In this document: positions 8,517 to 19,127 of the stretch, piece by piece
Position numbering within the stretch: position 1 is the stretch's first letter
Layout: every line of letters begins with the position of its first letter
The notes under the pieces: generated by a model
Seen by the model: the letters and a program-made list of their open reading frames with translations, nothing else
The model's database searches: none
Told to the model about the DNA's origin: nothing
Translations under genes and position numbers: made by a program
Assembly (NCBI RefSeq): GCF_032594935.1
Contig: NZ_CP118734.1
Location: 152,001-216,000 of the forward strand
Direction of reading: 5' to 3'
Origin: Streptococcus sp. 29892
GTDB lineage: Bacteria > Bacillota > Bacilli > Lactobacillales > Streptococcaceae
Length of the DNA: 64,000 nucleotides

Positions 8517-9513
8517 ATTGATTTTGGCGATTGAGACCTCCTGTGACGAGACCTCGGTGGCTGTTTTGCGAAATGAGGCGGAGCTTTTATCCAACGTCAT
8601 TGCCAGCCAGATTGCCAGCCACCAGCGGTTTGGTGGGGTGGTGCCCGAGGTGGCCAGCCGTCACCATGTGGAAGTGATTACGGCCTGTATCGAGGAGGCC
8701 TTGTTGGAGGCGGAAGTGACGGCAGAGGACTTGACGGCTGTGGCGGTGACCTATGGGCCTGGCTTGGTCGGTGCCTTGCTAGTTGGGATTTCGGCTGCCA
8801 AGGCCTTTGCCTGGGCTAACGGTCTGCCGCTCATTCCTGTCAATCACATGGCAGGGCATTTGATGGCGGCGCGTGCGGTTAAGGAATTGGAGTTTCCGCT
8901 CTTGGCCCTTTTGGTCAGCGGTGGGCACACGGAGTTGGTCTATGTGTCAGAGGCGGGTGACTACAAGATTGTCGGTGAAACGCGAGATGATGCGGTCGGC
9001 GAGGCCTATGACAAGGTGGGACGGGTTATGGGTCTGCCCTATCCAGCTGGTCGTGTCATCGATGAGTTGGCACATGAGGGACAGGACATTTATGATTTCC
9101 CTCGGGCTATGATCAAGGAAGATAACTTAGAGTTTTCTTTCTCAGGACTCAAATCTGCCTTTATCAACCTCTACCACAATGCCCAGCAGAAAGGGGAAAC
9201 CTTGTCCAATGCAGACCTGTCAGCCTCTTTCCAAGCCTGTGTCATGGACATTCTTATGGCTAAGACCAAGAAGGCCTTGGAGCAATACCCTGTCAAGACC
9301 TTGGTCGTGGCGGGCGGTGTGGCAGCTAATCAGGGCTTACGAGAGCGATTGGCTGCTGAAATCACCGATGTGGAGGTTATCATTCCCCCGCTTCGCCTCT
9401 GCGGTGACAATGCAGGCATGATTGCCTTGGCAGCAGTCAGTGAATACAACAAGGAAAACTTTGCTGGCTGGGATTTAAATGCCAAGCCAAGTTTGGCTTT
9501 TGAGAATTTGTAA
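8506..9513 (+). CDS. tsaD: tRNA threonylcarbamoyltransferase TsaD
   Basis: A 335-residue catalytic subunit that transfers threonylcarbamoyl to A37 of tRNA. Motifs are [14 protein letters not shown] at the N-terminus, the metal-binding [17 protein letters not shown], and CGDNAGMIA near the end. Two adjacent start codons exist, GTG 8503 and ATG 8506; ATG is chosen because the family starts [12 protein letters not shown]. It overlaps rimI by 11 bases and ends the operon at a terminator. Confidence 0.95.
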   Translation: MKDRLILAIETSCDETSVAVLRNEAELLSNVIASQIASHQRFGGVVPEVASRHHVEVITACIEEALLEAEVTAEDLTAVAVTYGPGLVGALLVGISAAKAFAWANGLPLIPVNHMAGHLMAARAVKELEFPLLALLVSGGHTELVYVSEAGDYKIVGETRDDAVGEAYDKVGRVMGLPYPAGRVIDELAHEGQDIYDFPRAMIKEDNLEFSFSGLKSAFINLYHNAQQKGETLSNADLSASFQACVMDILMAKTKKALEQYPVKTLVVAGGVAANQGLRERLAAEITDVEVIIPPLRLCGDNAGMIALAAVSEYNKENFAGWDLNAKPSLAFENL

Positions 9514-9522
9514 GAAGGAAAC

Positions 9523-9549
9523 AGCTGGATTTTGATGCCCAGCTTTTTC
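9523..9549 (+). terminator. Terminator of tsaB-rimI-tsaD
   Basis: AGCTGG (9523-9528) pairs with CCAGCT (9539-9544), followed by TTTTTCT. Confidence 0.7.
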
Positions 9550-9570
9550 TAATGATGTACCAATTTGTTA

Positions 9571-9599
9571 TTGACGAGGGAGAGATTGTCTCCTATACT
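9571..9599 (+). promoter_or_regulatory. Promoter of azlCD-yeiH operon
   Basis: TTGACG (9571-9576), 17-base spacer, TATACT (9594-9599), 33 bases before azlC. Confidence 0.8.
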
Positions 9600-9632
9600 A
9601 GAATGATATAAATTGATATCAAAGGAGAGAAG

Positions 9633-10334
9633 ATGAAAGTACAGGATTTTCGTGAGGGCTTGCGGGATGCCATTCCCACAGCTCTGGGCTATGCCAGTAT
9701 CGGCCTAGCCTGCGGTGTAGTTTCGGTCAATTCAGGCATTTCTGCGGTGGAAATGGGGCTGATGAGCCTCTTGGTTTATGCTGGAAGTGCTCAGTTTGTT
9801 ATCTGTGCTATGATTTTGGTTGGGGCACCCTTGTTGTCGATTGCGGTGACGGTTTTCTTTGTCAATCTGCGAAATTTTCTCATGTGCCTGCACACGACGA
9901 CCATTTTCCAGGGCAACAGTTTGGGCTCCAATATCCTGATTGGCTCTTTTGTGACGGACGAGTCCTATGCGGTTCTCTTGCGGAAACACATTGAGGAAAA
10001 GCAGATTGCCCCTAGCTGGATGTACGGCAACAACTTTGCTGGTTATGCTTCTTGGGTTATCTTTACCACTCTTGGCAATCTCATCGGCGGTTTGATTCCA
10101 AATCCTGAGCAATTTGGCTTGGATTTTGCCTTGGTGGCTATGTTTGTCGGCATTTTCTCAGGTCAGTTGGAGGCTATGGCTCGGACCATTCCTTTGAAAA
10201 AAATCGGCCTGATTCTGCTAGCGGTTGGTCTGGCCTATGTCGGTCTGTCTGTGCTGGTGTCGTCCTATGTGGCGGTGCTTCTGGCGACGATTTTGGGTTG
10301 TTTTGTGGGGGAGATGATTGATGATAAAAACTAG
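9633..10334 (+). CDS. azlC: AzlC family branched-chain amino acid exporter subunit
   Basis: A 233-residue inner membrane protein, the larger subunit of the AzlCD exporter for branched-chain amino acids and analogues. Several hydrophobic helices are visible, with the family segments DAIPTALGYASIGLACG and SLLVYAGSAQFV and the motif FVNLRNFLM. Start ATG 9633 follows AAAGGAGAG. The gene ends overlapping the small AzlD subunit, as expected for this two-part transporter. Substrate is inferred from the family only. Confidence 0.88.
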   Translation: MKVQDFREGLRDAIPTALGYASIGLACGVVSVNSGISAVEMGLMSLLVYAGSAQFVICAMILVGAPLLSIAVTVFFVNLRNFLMCLHTTTIFQGNSLGSNILIGSFVTDESYAVLLRKHIEEKQIAPSWMYGNNFAGYASWVIFTTLGNLIGGLIPNPEQFGLDFALVAMFVGIFSGQLEAMARTIPLKKIGLILLAVGLAYVGLSVLVSSYVAVLLATILGCFVGEMIDDKN

Positions 10335-10644
10335 TATTCTACTGATTATTCTGGCGGCGGCCCTAGTGACTTGGGTGCCACGCGTCCTGCCTTTTGTACT
10401 GACGCAGAACAAATCCCTGCCTCCAAAGTTGGTGAAATTTCTCAGTTTTCTCCCCATCACCATTATCTTTGCCCTGACCCTGTCTAGCATCATGGACGAA
10501 GAAGTGGGCACACTCCCCAGTCTTCTCCCTGTCGAAAGTCTGGCCCTTATTCCGACCTTTTTGGTGGTCCTGAGGACCAAAAATATCCTCCTCGCAGTAG
10601 TGGTTGGTGTCTTGACGACAGCTGCTCTCCGCTTGATTTTCTAG
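10321..10644 (+). CDS. azlD: AzlD family small subunit
   Basis: A 107-residue membrane protein with three to four hydrophobic helices, the partner of AzlC. Start ATG 10321 is preferred over TTG 10318 because GGGGGAG sits eight bases upstream; it overlaps azlC by 14 bases. The segment VTWVPRVLPFVL and PITIIFALTLSSIM match the small subunit family (DUF/AzlD). Confidence 0.85.
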   Translation: MIKTSILLIILAAALVTWVPRVLPFVLTQNKSLPPKLVKFLSFLPITIIFALTLSSIMDEEVGTLPSLLPVESLALIPTFLVVLRTKNILLAVVVGVLTTAALRLIF

Positions 10645-10653
10645 GAGGGGCTT

Positions 10654-11676
10654 ATGGTTAAGGAAAATGCCAGAGGTGTGGTACTTTGTCTTGTCTTGGC
10701 TTTGGTGGGACAGTGGTTAGGTGGCTTGTTTCCATTGGTGGGTGGGCCTGTTTTTGCCCTTCTGATTGGGATGAGCCTGCATTCCTACATTTTAAGGAAA
10801 AATGCTTTTCAGCCAGGCTTGACCTTTACCTCTAAGAAGATTTTGCAGTATGCGGTGATTTGCTTGGGATTTGGATTAAACTTATCTGCGGTCCTGGCAG
10901 TCGGTCGCCAATCACTTCCGATTATTCTGTCAACAATTAGTTTTGCCTTGTTTTTGGCATTTCTGCTGTGGAAATGGTTGCCTATTTCATCTCATCTGGC
11001 GACATTGATTGGCGTAGGGACCTCTATCTGTGGCGGCTCTGCCATTGCGGCGACAGCTCCCATTATCCAGGCGGATGATGAGGATGTGGCACAAGCGATC
11101 TCGGTCATCTTTCTCTTTAATGTCTTGGCAGCTTTGGTCTTTCCGACCCTGGCAACCTGGCTTGGGTTTTCGACAGATTCGGGTCAGGCCTTTGGGATGT
11201 TCGCCGGAACGGCGGTCAATGACACCTCGTCGGTCACCGCGACAGCAGCCACCTGGGATAGCCTTTACGGACTGGGCAGTCAGACCTTGGACACGGCAGT
11301 GACGGTTAAGTTGACGCGTACCCTGGCCATTATTCCCATTACGACGGTTTTGGCGATTTGGCAAGCTCGAGGAAAGGGAGTTCAGGCAGATAAGAAGTCG
11401 CTCCTGACAGGTTTTCCGACTTTTATCCTCTATTTTATCCTAGCCAGTTTGGTGACAAGTCTTGCAGGTCACTTTGGGCTGGGAAGGGACCTATTTGCTC
11501 CACTCAAAACCCTGTCCAAGTTTCTCATTTGCATGGCCATGACAGCCATTGGCTTGCGGACTAATGTGTTGGCCCTGGTAAAAAATGGTAGAGTTGCTCT
11601 TCTGGTCGGACTTGCTTGTTGGATGGGAGTGACCCTGTTAACACTGGTTTGGCAGGCGATCTTGGGAATTTGGTAA
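10654..11676 (+). CDS. YeiH family (UPF0324) putative sulfate exporter
   Basis: A 340-residue polytopic membrane protein of the YeiH family, annotated as putative sulfate exporters although transport is unproven. Roughly ten hydrophobic segments are visible; conserved stretches are GVGTSICGGSAIAA, FGMFAGTAVNDTSSV and LSKFLICMAMTAIGLRTN. It begins 9 bases after azlD with AGGAGG, so it is the third gene of the operon. A short dispersed repeat begins four bases after its stop. Confidence 0.85.
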   Translation: MVKENARGVVLCLVLALVGQWLGGLFPLVGGPVFALLIGMSLHSYILRKNAFQPGLTFTSKKILQYAVICLGFGLNLSAVLAVGRQSLPIILSTISFALFLAFLLWKWLPISSHLATLIGVGTSICGGSAIAATAPIIQADDEDVAQAISVIFLFNVLAALVFPTLATWLGFSTDSGQAFGMFAGTAVNDTSSVTATAATWDSLYGLGSQTLDTAVTVKLTRTLAIIPITTVLAIWQARGKGVQADKKSLLTGFPTFILYFILASLVTSLAGHFGLGRDLFAPLKTLSKFLICMAMTAIGLRTNVLALVKNGRVALLVGLACWMGVTLLTLVWQAILGIW

Positions 11677-11680
11677 ATAT

Positions 11681-11780
11681 AGTCTTTTAGTTTACTTTTA
11701 GTACTAGGCAACGAGCCGCTGGCATAACTAAGGTTAGGCAAGGCGAGTTAACGAAGTAATAAAAGAGAAACTAAATGACG
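11681..11780 (+). repeat. Short dispersed repeat, copy A (MITE-like, internally deleted)
   Basis: About 100 bases starting AGTCTTTTAGTTTACTTTT and ending CTAAATGAC. The same ends, with more internal sequence, occur in reverse orientation at 52112-52275. The two ends are imperfect inverted repeats of each other (AGTCTTTTAGTTTAC against AGTCATTTAGTTTCT), so it resembles a non-autonomous element. It lies between yeiH and the next terminator. Confidence 0.75.
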
Positions 11781-11786
11781 AGAAAA

Positions 11787-11816
11787 CAGCCTTCTCTTGC
11801 GAGAGGCTGCTTTTTT
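11787..11816. terminator. Bidirectional terminator between yeiH and ABC permease gene
   Basis: CAGCCTTCTC (11787-11796) pairs with GAGAGGCTG (11801-11809) with one bulge, followed by T6. Confidence 0.75.
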
Positions 11817-13440
11817 ATGCCTTCAATCTAAAAGTCTGCGGAGCTTTTTTCAATAAAATCCAGTAACCGATGCTGACATAGGCAATCATAGCCAGGGAAA
11901 TGAGTAGGATGTACAAGTGACTGCCTAGATCTAGCTGGGTGTTGATGTAGGCCACCCAATAGAGGGCTCCACTGAGAAATTTATAGACTGGGTTGACAAC
12001 CTCCATATCCTTTGTAAAGGGCTGGAGGATGTAGTAGATAAAAAGGTCGTGGAAGGAGAAGAGAGCTGTCAAGCTCAATAAAAGCAGAGCAGTTAGGAGA
12101 TAGGTTTCAATAGGCAGCTGCACTCTAGTAAAGATGATGAGGGCCAATAGTAGAGACCCAGAGAAGGCAGCATTTAATTTTACAGTTTGCAGAAAACGAT
12201 AATGAAAGCCTGTAATAATGGTCTTTGCTTCGCGGTAAAATGGATAGTGGAGCATGGAAATGTCGCAGTTAACAAAGACCATCTGTGCGACAGCCTTGCC
12301 CATGGAGGCCACATACATGACCATGAAAGCAAATGGAAGTCCCTCGATGTAGTTGGCATTGCTTATCTCTATATCCTCTTTTGAAAACCAACGGATTCCT
12401 TCAAGAAAGAGGACAATAGCCAAAAGACACCCCAAGCGGAAGAGTAATTTTTTAGTGAGGATGGAGCGGTAGCGGTCAAATAGCAGAGCGTTTAAGTAGG
12501 TCATGCCAGACAGGTGGGACAGGTCTTTTCCAGTTTCCATATTGAGTTTTGCCTGCATCTGCAAACCCTGACGAGTATATTCATTGCCCTTGGTCATCTC
12601 AACAATTTTCTTGTCCAACTGCAAGGACTGGTCCATGCAATAGGAAAGATAGTCAAGGTGGTTGGTTTGTCTTTTCAAATAATGGTAGCCAAACCAAATC
12701 AGAAATGGTTGGACAAGCAGGATAGGGACCAGCATGCCTAAGGAGAGCTGATGACGGAAGACAATCGCCAGAACATATAACACAAGAACAAACGCGACCC
12801 ATAGCCAAGCATGCCAAGAATTGCGACGGGTTAAAATACGATGTTCAAAGAACCAACGATTGAGAGCATGACCAGTCAGGTGACCTGCTAGTACGGTCAT
12901 CAGACCGACAGGAAATACCAGCCATTGATTTGTCATTAGGCAAAAAATAACTAGGGCTGGAAGATAGTAAATGGTAGTCAGGATAGGTTCGATAAAGAGT
13001 TGACTTTGCAAAAAGGTAGATTGTGATAGACCGAAGTTCTGCATAAATTCTCTATCTGCTTTCGAGATAACTGGGTCTAAGCCCTTCCCCAAACGATAGT
13101 TTAGTCCGACAAACAAAAACCAGAACACAAAGCCTAGAAACCAAGTCCCTGGAAGAATATTCCAAAAGGTCAATTCCTCACTGGCCAATACATTCATCCA
13201 GAAAGAAGCATGATAGAAATGAAAAACCAACCAGAAGCACTTGGTCAGAAAGCGACTGGGGATGGAGAGGATGTGCAGGATCAAAAAGAGACCAGACTTA
13301 AAACTGTAAGACTTGAAAATACTCTCTGGAATGCTCTTTCCAACAAGTGGCAGTTTCCGTAGATAGTAGAAGAATCCGTTGACGGAGCGATGGAGGGCAT
13401 ACTTTTCCCGATACCAAAAATAACGTAGAATGGTTTTCAT
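11815..13440 (-). CDS. ABC transporter permease, substrate unknown
   Basis: A 541-residue membrane protein with about ten hydrophobic segments arranged in two groups and a basic N-terminus (RYFWYREKYALHR). It lies 9 bases after an ABC ATPase gene in the same direction, so the pair probably forms one transporter. I do not recognise the substrate; the layout of a large two-half permease with one ATPase recalls EcsAB-type exporters but I cannot support that further. Start ATG 13440 follows AGGAGG. Ends at a terminator shared with yeiH. Confidence 0.75.
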   Translation of the reverse strand: MKTILRYFWYREKYALHRSVNGFFYYLRKLPLVGKSIPESIFKSYSFKSGLFLILHILSIPSRFLTKCFWLVFHFYHASFWMNVLASEELTFWNILPGTWFLGFVFWFLFVGLNYRLGKGLDPVISKADREFMQNFGLSQSTFLQSQLFIEPILTTIYYLPALVIFCLMTNQWLVFPVGLMTVLAGHLTGHALNRWFFEHRILTRRNSWHAWLWVAFVLVLYVLAIVFRHQLSLGMLVPILLVQPFLIWFGYHYLKRQTNHLDYLSYCMDQSLQLDKKIVEMTKGNEYTRQGLQMQAKLNMETGKDLSHLSGMTYLNALLFDRYRSILTKKLLFRLGCLLAIVLFLEGIRWFSKEDIEISNANYIEGLPFAFMVMYVASMGKAVAQMVFVNCDISMLHYPFYREAKTIITGFHYRFLQTVKLNAAFSGSLLLALIIFTRVQLPIETYLLTALLLLSLTALFSFHDLFIYYILQPFTKDMEVVNPVYKFLSGALYWVAYINTQLDLGSHLYILLISLAMIAYVSIGYWILLKKAPQTFRLKA

Positions 13441-13449
13441 AAGCTCCTC

Positions 13450-14148
13450 CTAATCTGCTGTCAGCAGCTGAACAATCTCCTGTTCAAAGTCAGGATCATG
13501 GAGTTTGTCGCTTGAAACAGCCTGCAATTCCTGGTGATGAAGCAAAACAATCTCATCACAGAGGTCTTGTGCTAATTGGAGAATGTGGGTGGAAAAGATA
13601 ATGACGGAATCTTTTTTGGCTTCCCGAATTAACTGCTTAAACTCGTGGGCAGCCACAGGGTCAAAGGAAGTCAGGGGCTCATCTAATAGCAGGACAGGTG
13701 GCTGGACAATCAAGGAAAGGAGCAACTGGACCTTGTTCTGCATACCGTGGGAAAAATCCTTGAGCAGGCGATGCTGGTCTTCTTCTCCGATACCGACCAA
13801 GTTTAGCCATTCTTCTGGATTACGAGGAGATTTGAGTTTATCCTTGTGAATGTCCATATAGAAACGGACAAATTCAAAGGCGGTCATAAAAGCAGGCAGT
13901 TGTGGGTAGGTCTGGGTAAAACCGATGTCCGTATTATCGTAGTCAAGAGTTTCTTCCCCTTCTACAAACTGGATACTGCCACTGTCTAAGGTCAGATTTC
14001 GGGCAATGCAGTTAAACAAGGTTGTCTTACCAGCCCCGTTGCGTCCTAGCAAGCCGTAAATCTTGCCTTGTTCAAATTGAAAGCTGGTATCCTCCAGAAT
14101 AATCTTGTGGTCAAATTTTTTAGAAATAGAAGAAAGTTTCAGTTGCAT
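13450..14148 (-). CDS. ABC transporter ATP-binding protein
   Basis: A 232-residue ATPase with Walker A GLLGRNGAGKTT (about residue 35), Q-loop region IGFTQTYPQL, signature region DFSHGMQNKVQLL and Walker B PVLLLDEPLTSFD. The ABC signature is degenerate: FSHGM in place of LSGGQ. The start ATG 14148 is chosen over an in-frame TTG two codons upstream. It forms an operon with the following permease gene. Exporter function for an unknown substrate is inferred from the lack of any binding-protein gene. Confidence 0.88.
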   Translation of the reverse strand: MQLKLSSISKKFDHKIILEDTSFQFEQGKIYGLLGRNGAGKTTLFNCIARNLTLDSGSIQFVEGEETLDYDNTDIGFTQTYPQLPAFMTAFEFVRFYMDIHKDKLKSPRNPEEWLNLVGIGEEDQHRLLKDFSHGMQNKVQLLLSLIVQPPVLLLDEPLTSFDPVAAHEFKQLIREAKKDSVIIFSTHILQLAQDLCDEIVLLHHQELQAVSSDKLHDPDFEQEIVQLLTAD

Positions 14149-14205
14149 AGCCAATCTCTTTTTGTTATATTGTTATATCTTTATCATACAACAATAAATA
14201 AAAAA

Positions 14206-14229
14206 ATTCAAGCAAATTTTTGCTTGAAT
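14206..14229 (-). terminator. Terminator of the flavoprotein gene
   Basis: ATTCAAGCAAA (14206-14216) pairs with TTTGCTTGAAT (14219-14229). On the minus strand it is followed by a T7 run, just past the stop at 14242. Confidence 0.8.
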
Positions 14230-14241
14230 GTGATGTAAAAA

Positions 14242-15534
<1,293 letters not shown>

Positions 15535-15576
15535 TTAATGATACAAACTATGAGAAATCTAAGTACCGAGGATATT

Positions 15577-16071
15577 ATGGGAATCGAAAAAACAGTCAGC
15601 GAATTAGCTGAGATTTTGGGAGTGAGCCGTCAGGCCATGAATAATCGCGTCAAGTCGCTTCCAGAAGAATTTGTAGATAAAAATGACAAGGGTGTAACGG
15701 TAGTCAATCGTGCAGGTTTGATTGAGCTAGAAAAAATCTATAAGACAACTATTTTTGAAGATGAGCCGATTAGCGATGAGGTGAAGCACCGTGAAATGAT
15801 GGAAATCTTGGTGGATGAGAAAAACTCTGAGATTATCCGTCTATACAGTCAACTAAAGGCCAAGGACAAGCAACTGGCTGAAAAGGATGAACAGTTGCGG
15901 GTCAAGGATATCCAGATTGCTGAGAAGGACAAGCAACTTGACCAGCAGCAGCAACTAACTCTCAAAGCCATGGCAGACAAGGATGTCCTCAAGCTAGAAT
16001 TGGAAGAGGTTAAGGCACAAGCAGAAGGAGTACAAACCAAAGGCTTCTTTGCTCGTTTATTTGGAAGATAG
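15577..16071 (+). CDS. rocS: RocS-like chromosome segregation protein (HTH, coiled coil, amphipathic tail)
   Basis: A 164-residue protein with an N-terminal helix-turn-helix (TVSELAEILGVSRQAMNNRV, about residues 5-25), a long coiled coil rich in EKDKQL repeats (about 75-140) and a C-terminal amphipathic segment KGFFARLFGR. This architecture matches RocS of S. pneumoniae, which binds DNA and membrane and links chromosome segregation to division; older annotations call it DUF536. ATG 15577 is chosen because CGAGG lies before it and the upstream 30-codon extension includes the promoter. Function here is by family resemblance from memory. Confidence 0.82.
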   Translation: MGIEKTVSELAEILGVSRQAMNNRVKSLPEEFVDKNDKGVTVVNRAGLIELEKIYKTTIFEDEPISDEVKHREMMEILVDEKNSEIIRLYSQLKAKDKQLAEKDEQLRVKDIQIAEKDKQLDQQQQLTLKAMADKDVLKLELEEVKAQAEGVQTKGFFARLFGR

Positions 16072-16077
16072 ATAAGT

Positions 16078-16109
16078 AAAAAATCAAGCTCTTAGGAACT
16101 TGATTTTTT
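16078..16109. terminator. Bidirectional terminator between rocS and GNAT gene
   Basis: AAAAAATCAAG (16078-16088) pairs with CTTGATTTTTT (16099-16109), ten-base loop. Confidence 0.85.
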
Positions 16110-16640
16110 CTTATGCTCTAGCCATTCGTCTCTTAACATCCCATATTTGATAGAATCATGATAGTGCCCTTGCCAGTACCGAACCTTGCGGATGTGGGCT
16201 TCTTTGGTCATGCCTAATTTTTCTGCGGTTCTCATCATACCCTTGTTGCCAGACCAGGTAGTGAGCCCGATGTGTTCTAACTCTGCAAATTGCTGGAAAA
16301 TGGTATCAATCCAGAGTTGGAGAGCAGCTGTGCCATATCCTTTGCCCCAGACCTTGTCGTCATAGATTTCAATCCCGATTTCGAGCCAGCGTGTTGGCTG
16401 GCACTCCCAGTAATAGCTCACAAAGCCGATAGGCTGCTGGTCCACCAGGATTGCTCTGACACAATCTTTTTGTAGCCACTGGTAAAGTTCCAATGCTTGA
16501 AACTCTTCAAAAGTGGCGCAGGCTTGGTAGTCATCAAAATAGGGGGCCGCAAACTCCTTCCAGCGAGGTGCGGCTTGACGGTGGCCAACTTTCCAAAGTG
16601 TATGCAAATATTCTTCAGTCATTGGTGAAATCCTAATCAT
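16092..16640 (-). CDS. RimJ/RimL-type GNAT N-acetyltransferase
   Basis: A 182-residue acetyltransferase. The acetyl-CoA motif is DKVWGKGYGTAAL, with the preceding EIGIEIYDD strand and the later MRTAEKLGMTKEAHIRK segment typical of RimJ/RimL relatives that act on protein or small-molecule amines. Substrate unknown. It is a single gene; its start ATG 16640 is preceded by AGGAGG and its stop lies inside the terminator shared with rocS. Confidence 0.85.
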   Translation of the reverse strand: MIRISPMTEEYLHTLWKVGHRQAAPRWKEFAAPYFDDYQACATFEEFQALELYQWLQKDCVRAILVDQQPIGFVSYYWECQPTRWLEIGIEIYDDKVWGKGYGTAALQLWIDTIFQQFAELEHIGLTTWSGNKGMMRTAEKLGMTKEAHIRKVRYWQGHYHDSIKYGMLRDEWLEHKKKSSS

Positions 16641-16719
16641 GAGAACCTCCTTTATTTTTCTAGTCTAGCATATTTACGACACCCTTGCAATTCCTTGTAG
16701 AATATGGGAAACTAGGTAT

Positions 16720-18480
16720 ATGAAAAAGATACGACGAACATTCCAGAAAGTGTATTACAATTTAGATAAGATTTTACTGCTCTTTTTTACCCTCTTTTCC
16801 GTGATGGAGTTTATTTGGATACCGCTAAATTCCTGGGTTTCCGAAGGATTGTTGGCCATGACAGGTCATGCTTATCTTTCTCCGACAAATTTTTTCTCCG
16901 TTCTCTCTGAAAATATCTTGGTGACAGGCCTCTTTATTCTTTTATTCCTCGTCAATCTAGCTATTGCCTACTTGGAACTTGCTCTGCTATTTTCCGGAGT
17001 AGGCCAGCTCCTAGACCAGAGGGTTAAGCATTTCCCGGATTATGTGAGGGATATGAGGGACAGTATGCTGGATATTATCAGACATAGCAGTGTGCCCAAG
17101 GTGCTGTTTCTCCTCTTTTATTCGGTTATTCTTCTGCCCTTTCTTCGACGGATTTTAAATATCTACTATTTCAATAAGATTGTGGTTCCCCAGTTCTTGA
17201 TTGACCATTTTTCCAATACTTTGTGGCTGGCAGTCTTGATTTTCCTCTCTTTTATACTCTTCTTTTGGTTGGCAGCTCGCTTCATGTACGCCCTGCCAAA
17301 GATTTATTTTGAACACAGGAGCGTCAAAGAATCCATCGCTTATTCATGGGAGAGGACAAGGGGTTGGCAACAGGTCCGTTCCATGGGTAAATTATTCTGG
17401 CTGGTGACCCTTCCAGTCTTTCTGTTCTCAATCGGCGGCACCTTACTTTACGAACTGCAATTAGTAGTCGAAAAAATAGCTCCTCAGCTGTCATTTCTCC
17501 TAGCCGTCTTTTGCTATATTCTCCTCAAATTGCTCTACTACGGTGTTGTTTCCCTCTTCATGATTGGTTTTATCAGCTATGTGACGGGAAAGAAGCTACC
17601 TTCTTACCGACGGAAACGGCTCTGTCACCGCCTCCGACTGACCATCTTGGCAGTGTCTAGTCTGGTTTTTGGTATGCAGGGCAGTCTGGCCCTCCACTAT
17701 CCCTTTGATAGCCTACCGCTGACCATTTCCCATCGCGGGGTGGACGCTGGAAATGCTGTGCAGAACTCAATTGAGGCTCTGGAAGAAACCTCTCAGCTCC
17801 AGCCAGACTACATTGAGATGGACATTCAGGAAACCAAGGACGGTCAGTTTGTGGTCATGCATGATACAGACTTGATGGCTTTGACGGGAAATCCCGGAGG
17901 TACACATGATTATAGCCTAGCAGAGATGACTACCATGACTGCATCCGAAAATGGCATGACAGCTCCAGTCCCTTCTTTTGATACTTATCTTGATAGGGCG
18001 GATGCCTTAGGGCAAAAATTATTGGTGGAAATCAAAGTGACCAAGCAGGATTCACCAGAATTGACCAAGAATTTTCTGAAAAAATACGGACAACGTTTGT
18101 TAGCCAAGGGGCATCAAATTCAATCTCTGGATTACAAAACGATTATAGAAGTCAAAGAGTACAGTAAAAAGCTGGTATCATTCTTCATCCTCCCTTTCAA
18201 CTCCATTTATCCCACGACAGTAGCAGATGGCTACACCATGGAATATACATCCTTGGATCAAAACTTTATCTTAAAGTCATGGATTAAGGGAAAATCTGTT
18301 TATGCTTGGACAGCCAATGATGAGGAAACTATGACAAAGATGGTCATGTTGCAGGTGGATGGTATCATAACGGACAATATGACGGAATTGAAAGCCTTGC
18401 TGGAAGATGTTAAGGTTCACCGCAGATATGCTGACCTCTTTTTCCTACAATTTCAATCCTTACTCTATCATTTTGAATAA
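16720..18480 (+). CDS. Membrane-bound glycerophosphodiester phosphodiesterase
   Basis: A 586-residue two-domain protein. Residues 1 to about 325 contain six to eight hydrophobic helices (GPDPase membrane domain family); from about 333 a GDPD TIM-barrel follows, with the catalytic HRG in TISHRGVDAGNAVQNS, the metal-binding EMDIQETKDGQFVVMHD and later LLVEIK. It should hydrolyse glycerophosphodiesters, possibly from lipids or teichoic acid, at the membrane. No gene neighbours share the pathway. Ends at a clear terminator. Confidence 0.88.
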   Translation: MKKIRRTFQKVYYNLDKILLLFFTLFSVMEFIWIPLNSWVSEGLLAMTGHAYLSPTNFFSVLSENILVTGLFILLFLVNLAIAYLELALLFSGVGQLLDQRVKHFPDYVRDMRDSMLDIIRHSSVPKVLFLLFYSVILLPFLRRILNIYYFNKIVVPQFLIDHFSNTLWLAVLIFLSFILFFWLAARFMYALPKIYFEHRSVKESIAYSWERTRGWQQVRSMGKLFWLVTLPVFLFSIGGTLLYELQLVVEKIAPQLSFLLAVFCYILLKLLYYGVVSLFMIGFISYVTGKKLPSYRRKRLCHRLRLTILAVSSLVFGMQGSLALHYPFDSLPLTISHRGVDAGNAVQNSIEALEETSQLQPDYIEMDIQETKDGQFVVMHDTDLMALTGNPGGTHDYSLAEMTTMTASENGMTAPVPSFDTYLDRADALGQKLLVEIKVTKQDSPELTKNFLKKYGQRLLAKGHQIQSLDYKTIIEVKEYSKKLVSFFILPFNSIYPTTVADGYTMEYTSLDQNFILKSWIKGKSVYAWTANDEETMTKMVMLQVDGIITDNMTELKALLEDVKVHRRYADLFFLQFQSLLYHFE

Positions 18481-18487
18481 GCAAAAA

Positions 18488-18517
18488 ACGCGAGGGCCTA
18501 GCCCAATCGCGTCTTTT
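18488..18517. terminator. Bidirectional terminator between GDPD gene and ybaB
   Basis: ACGCGA (18488-18493) pairs with TCGCGT (18507-18512), enclosing an inner GGGC/GCCC pair, then TTTTT. Confidence 0.75.
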
Positions 18518-18523
18518 TCTGTC

Positions 18524-18823
18524 TTAAAATGGTAATTTACCAGCAAAGGCACCCAATTTTTTCTTAGTGGCATCGTCAATTTTTGAAAGAGCATCATTGA
18601 CTGCTTGGACAGTCATGTCCTGCAAGGTTTCAAGGTCGTCAGCATCCACCACCTCAGGCTTGAAGTCGATAGAAACCAACTTTTTATCGCCAGTAAAAGT
18701 AGCAGTGACCAAGTCCTGCACAGAGTTACCAGTAAATTGAGTAGCTGCCAATTCAGCCTGGCTCTGCTCCATTTGCTTTTGAAGCTTCTGAGCCTGTTTC
18801 ATCATTTGTTGCATGTTCATCAT
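18524..18823 (-). CDS. ybaB: YbaB/EbfC family nucleoid-associated protein
   Basis: A 99-residue DNA-binding protein forming dimers with a tweezers-like shape. The Met/Gln-rich helical start ([18 protein letters not shown]) and the segment [21 protein letters not shown] are typical. AAGGAG precedes ATG 18823. In many Firmicutes ybaB pairs with dnaX-recR; here it stands alone. Confidence 0.93.
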   Translation of the reverse strand: MMNMQQMMKQAQKLQKQMEQSQAELAATQFTGNSVQDLVTATFTGDKKLVSIDFKPEVVDADDLETLQDMTVQAVNDALSKIDDATKKKLGAFAGKLPF

Positions 18824-18841
18824 AATAGATATTCTCCTTAA

Positions 18842-19127
18842 AAAATCTTACGGATTTATTATAACACTAAAAAAGGAAATTTGGGAAGGTGAGTTTGTTT
18901 TATTGTTCTGTTCCCCTCACTCCGACACGCTTAGACTTGGGCTTCTCTCCATGTAGAAAGAAAAAATGTTTTTTCTTTCTATTTGTACTTCTGGTGTTCA
19001 TCTCTTTTGTTATTATGATTGTATCAATAAGGGTTAGAAAGGAATAGCGATATTTCTATCTAACTCTCACATTTGAAAATTGATGTATCGGTAAAAATGG
19101 TTTAAGTTTATAAAGAGAGGTAAAGAA
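18842..19127. other. Intergenic stretch with a perfect inverted repeat
   Basis: No gene is supported here. A 13-bp perfect inverted repeat with a two-base loop lies at 18954-18981 (TAGAAAGAAAAAA and its complement). The rest is AT-rich; the promoter of the gene at 19128 probably lies near the TATAAA around 19107. Confidence 0.5.

Noticed and set aside
18954..18981. Perfect 13-bp inverted repeat as a terminator
   Set aside because: It lies over 130 bases past the ybaB start, downstream of no gene, and its A/T-only stem is weak; function unclear.
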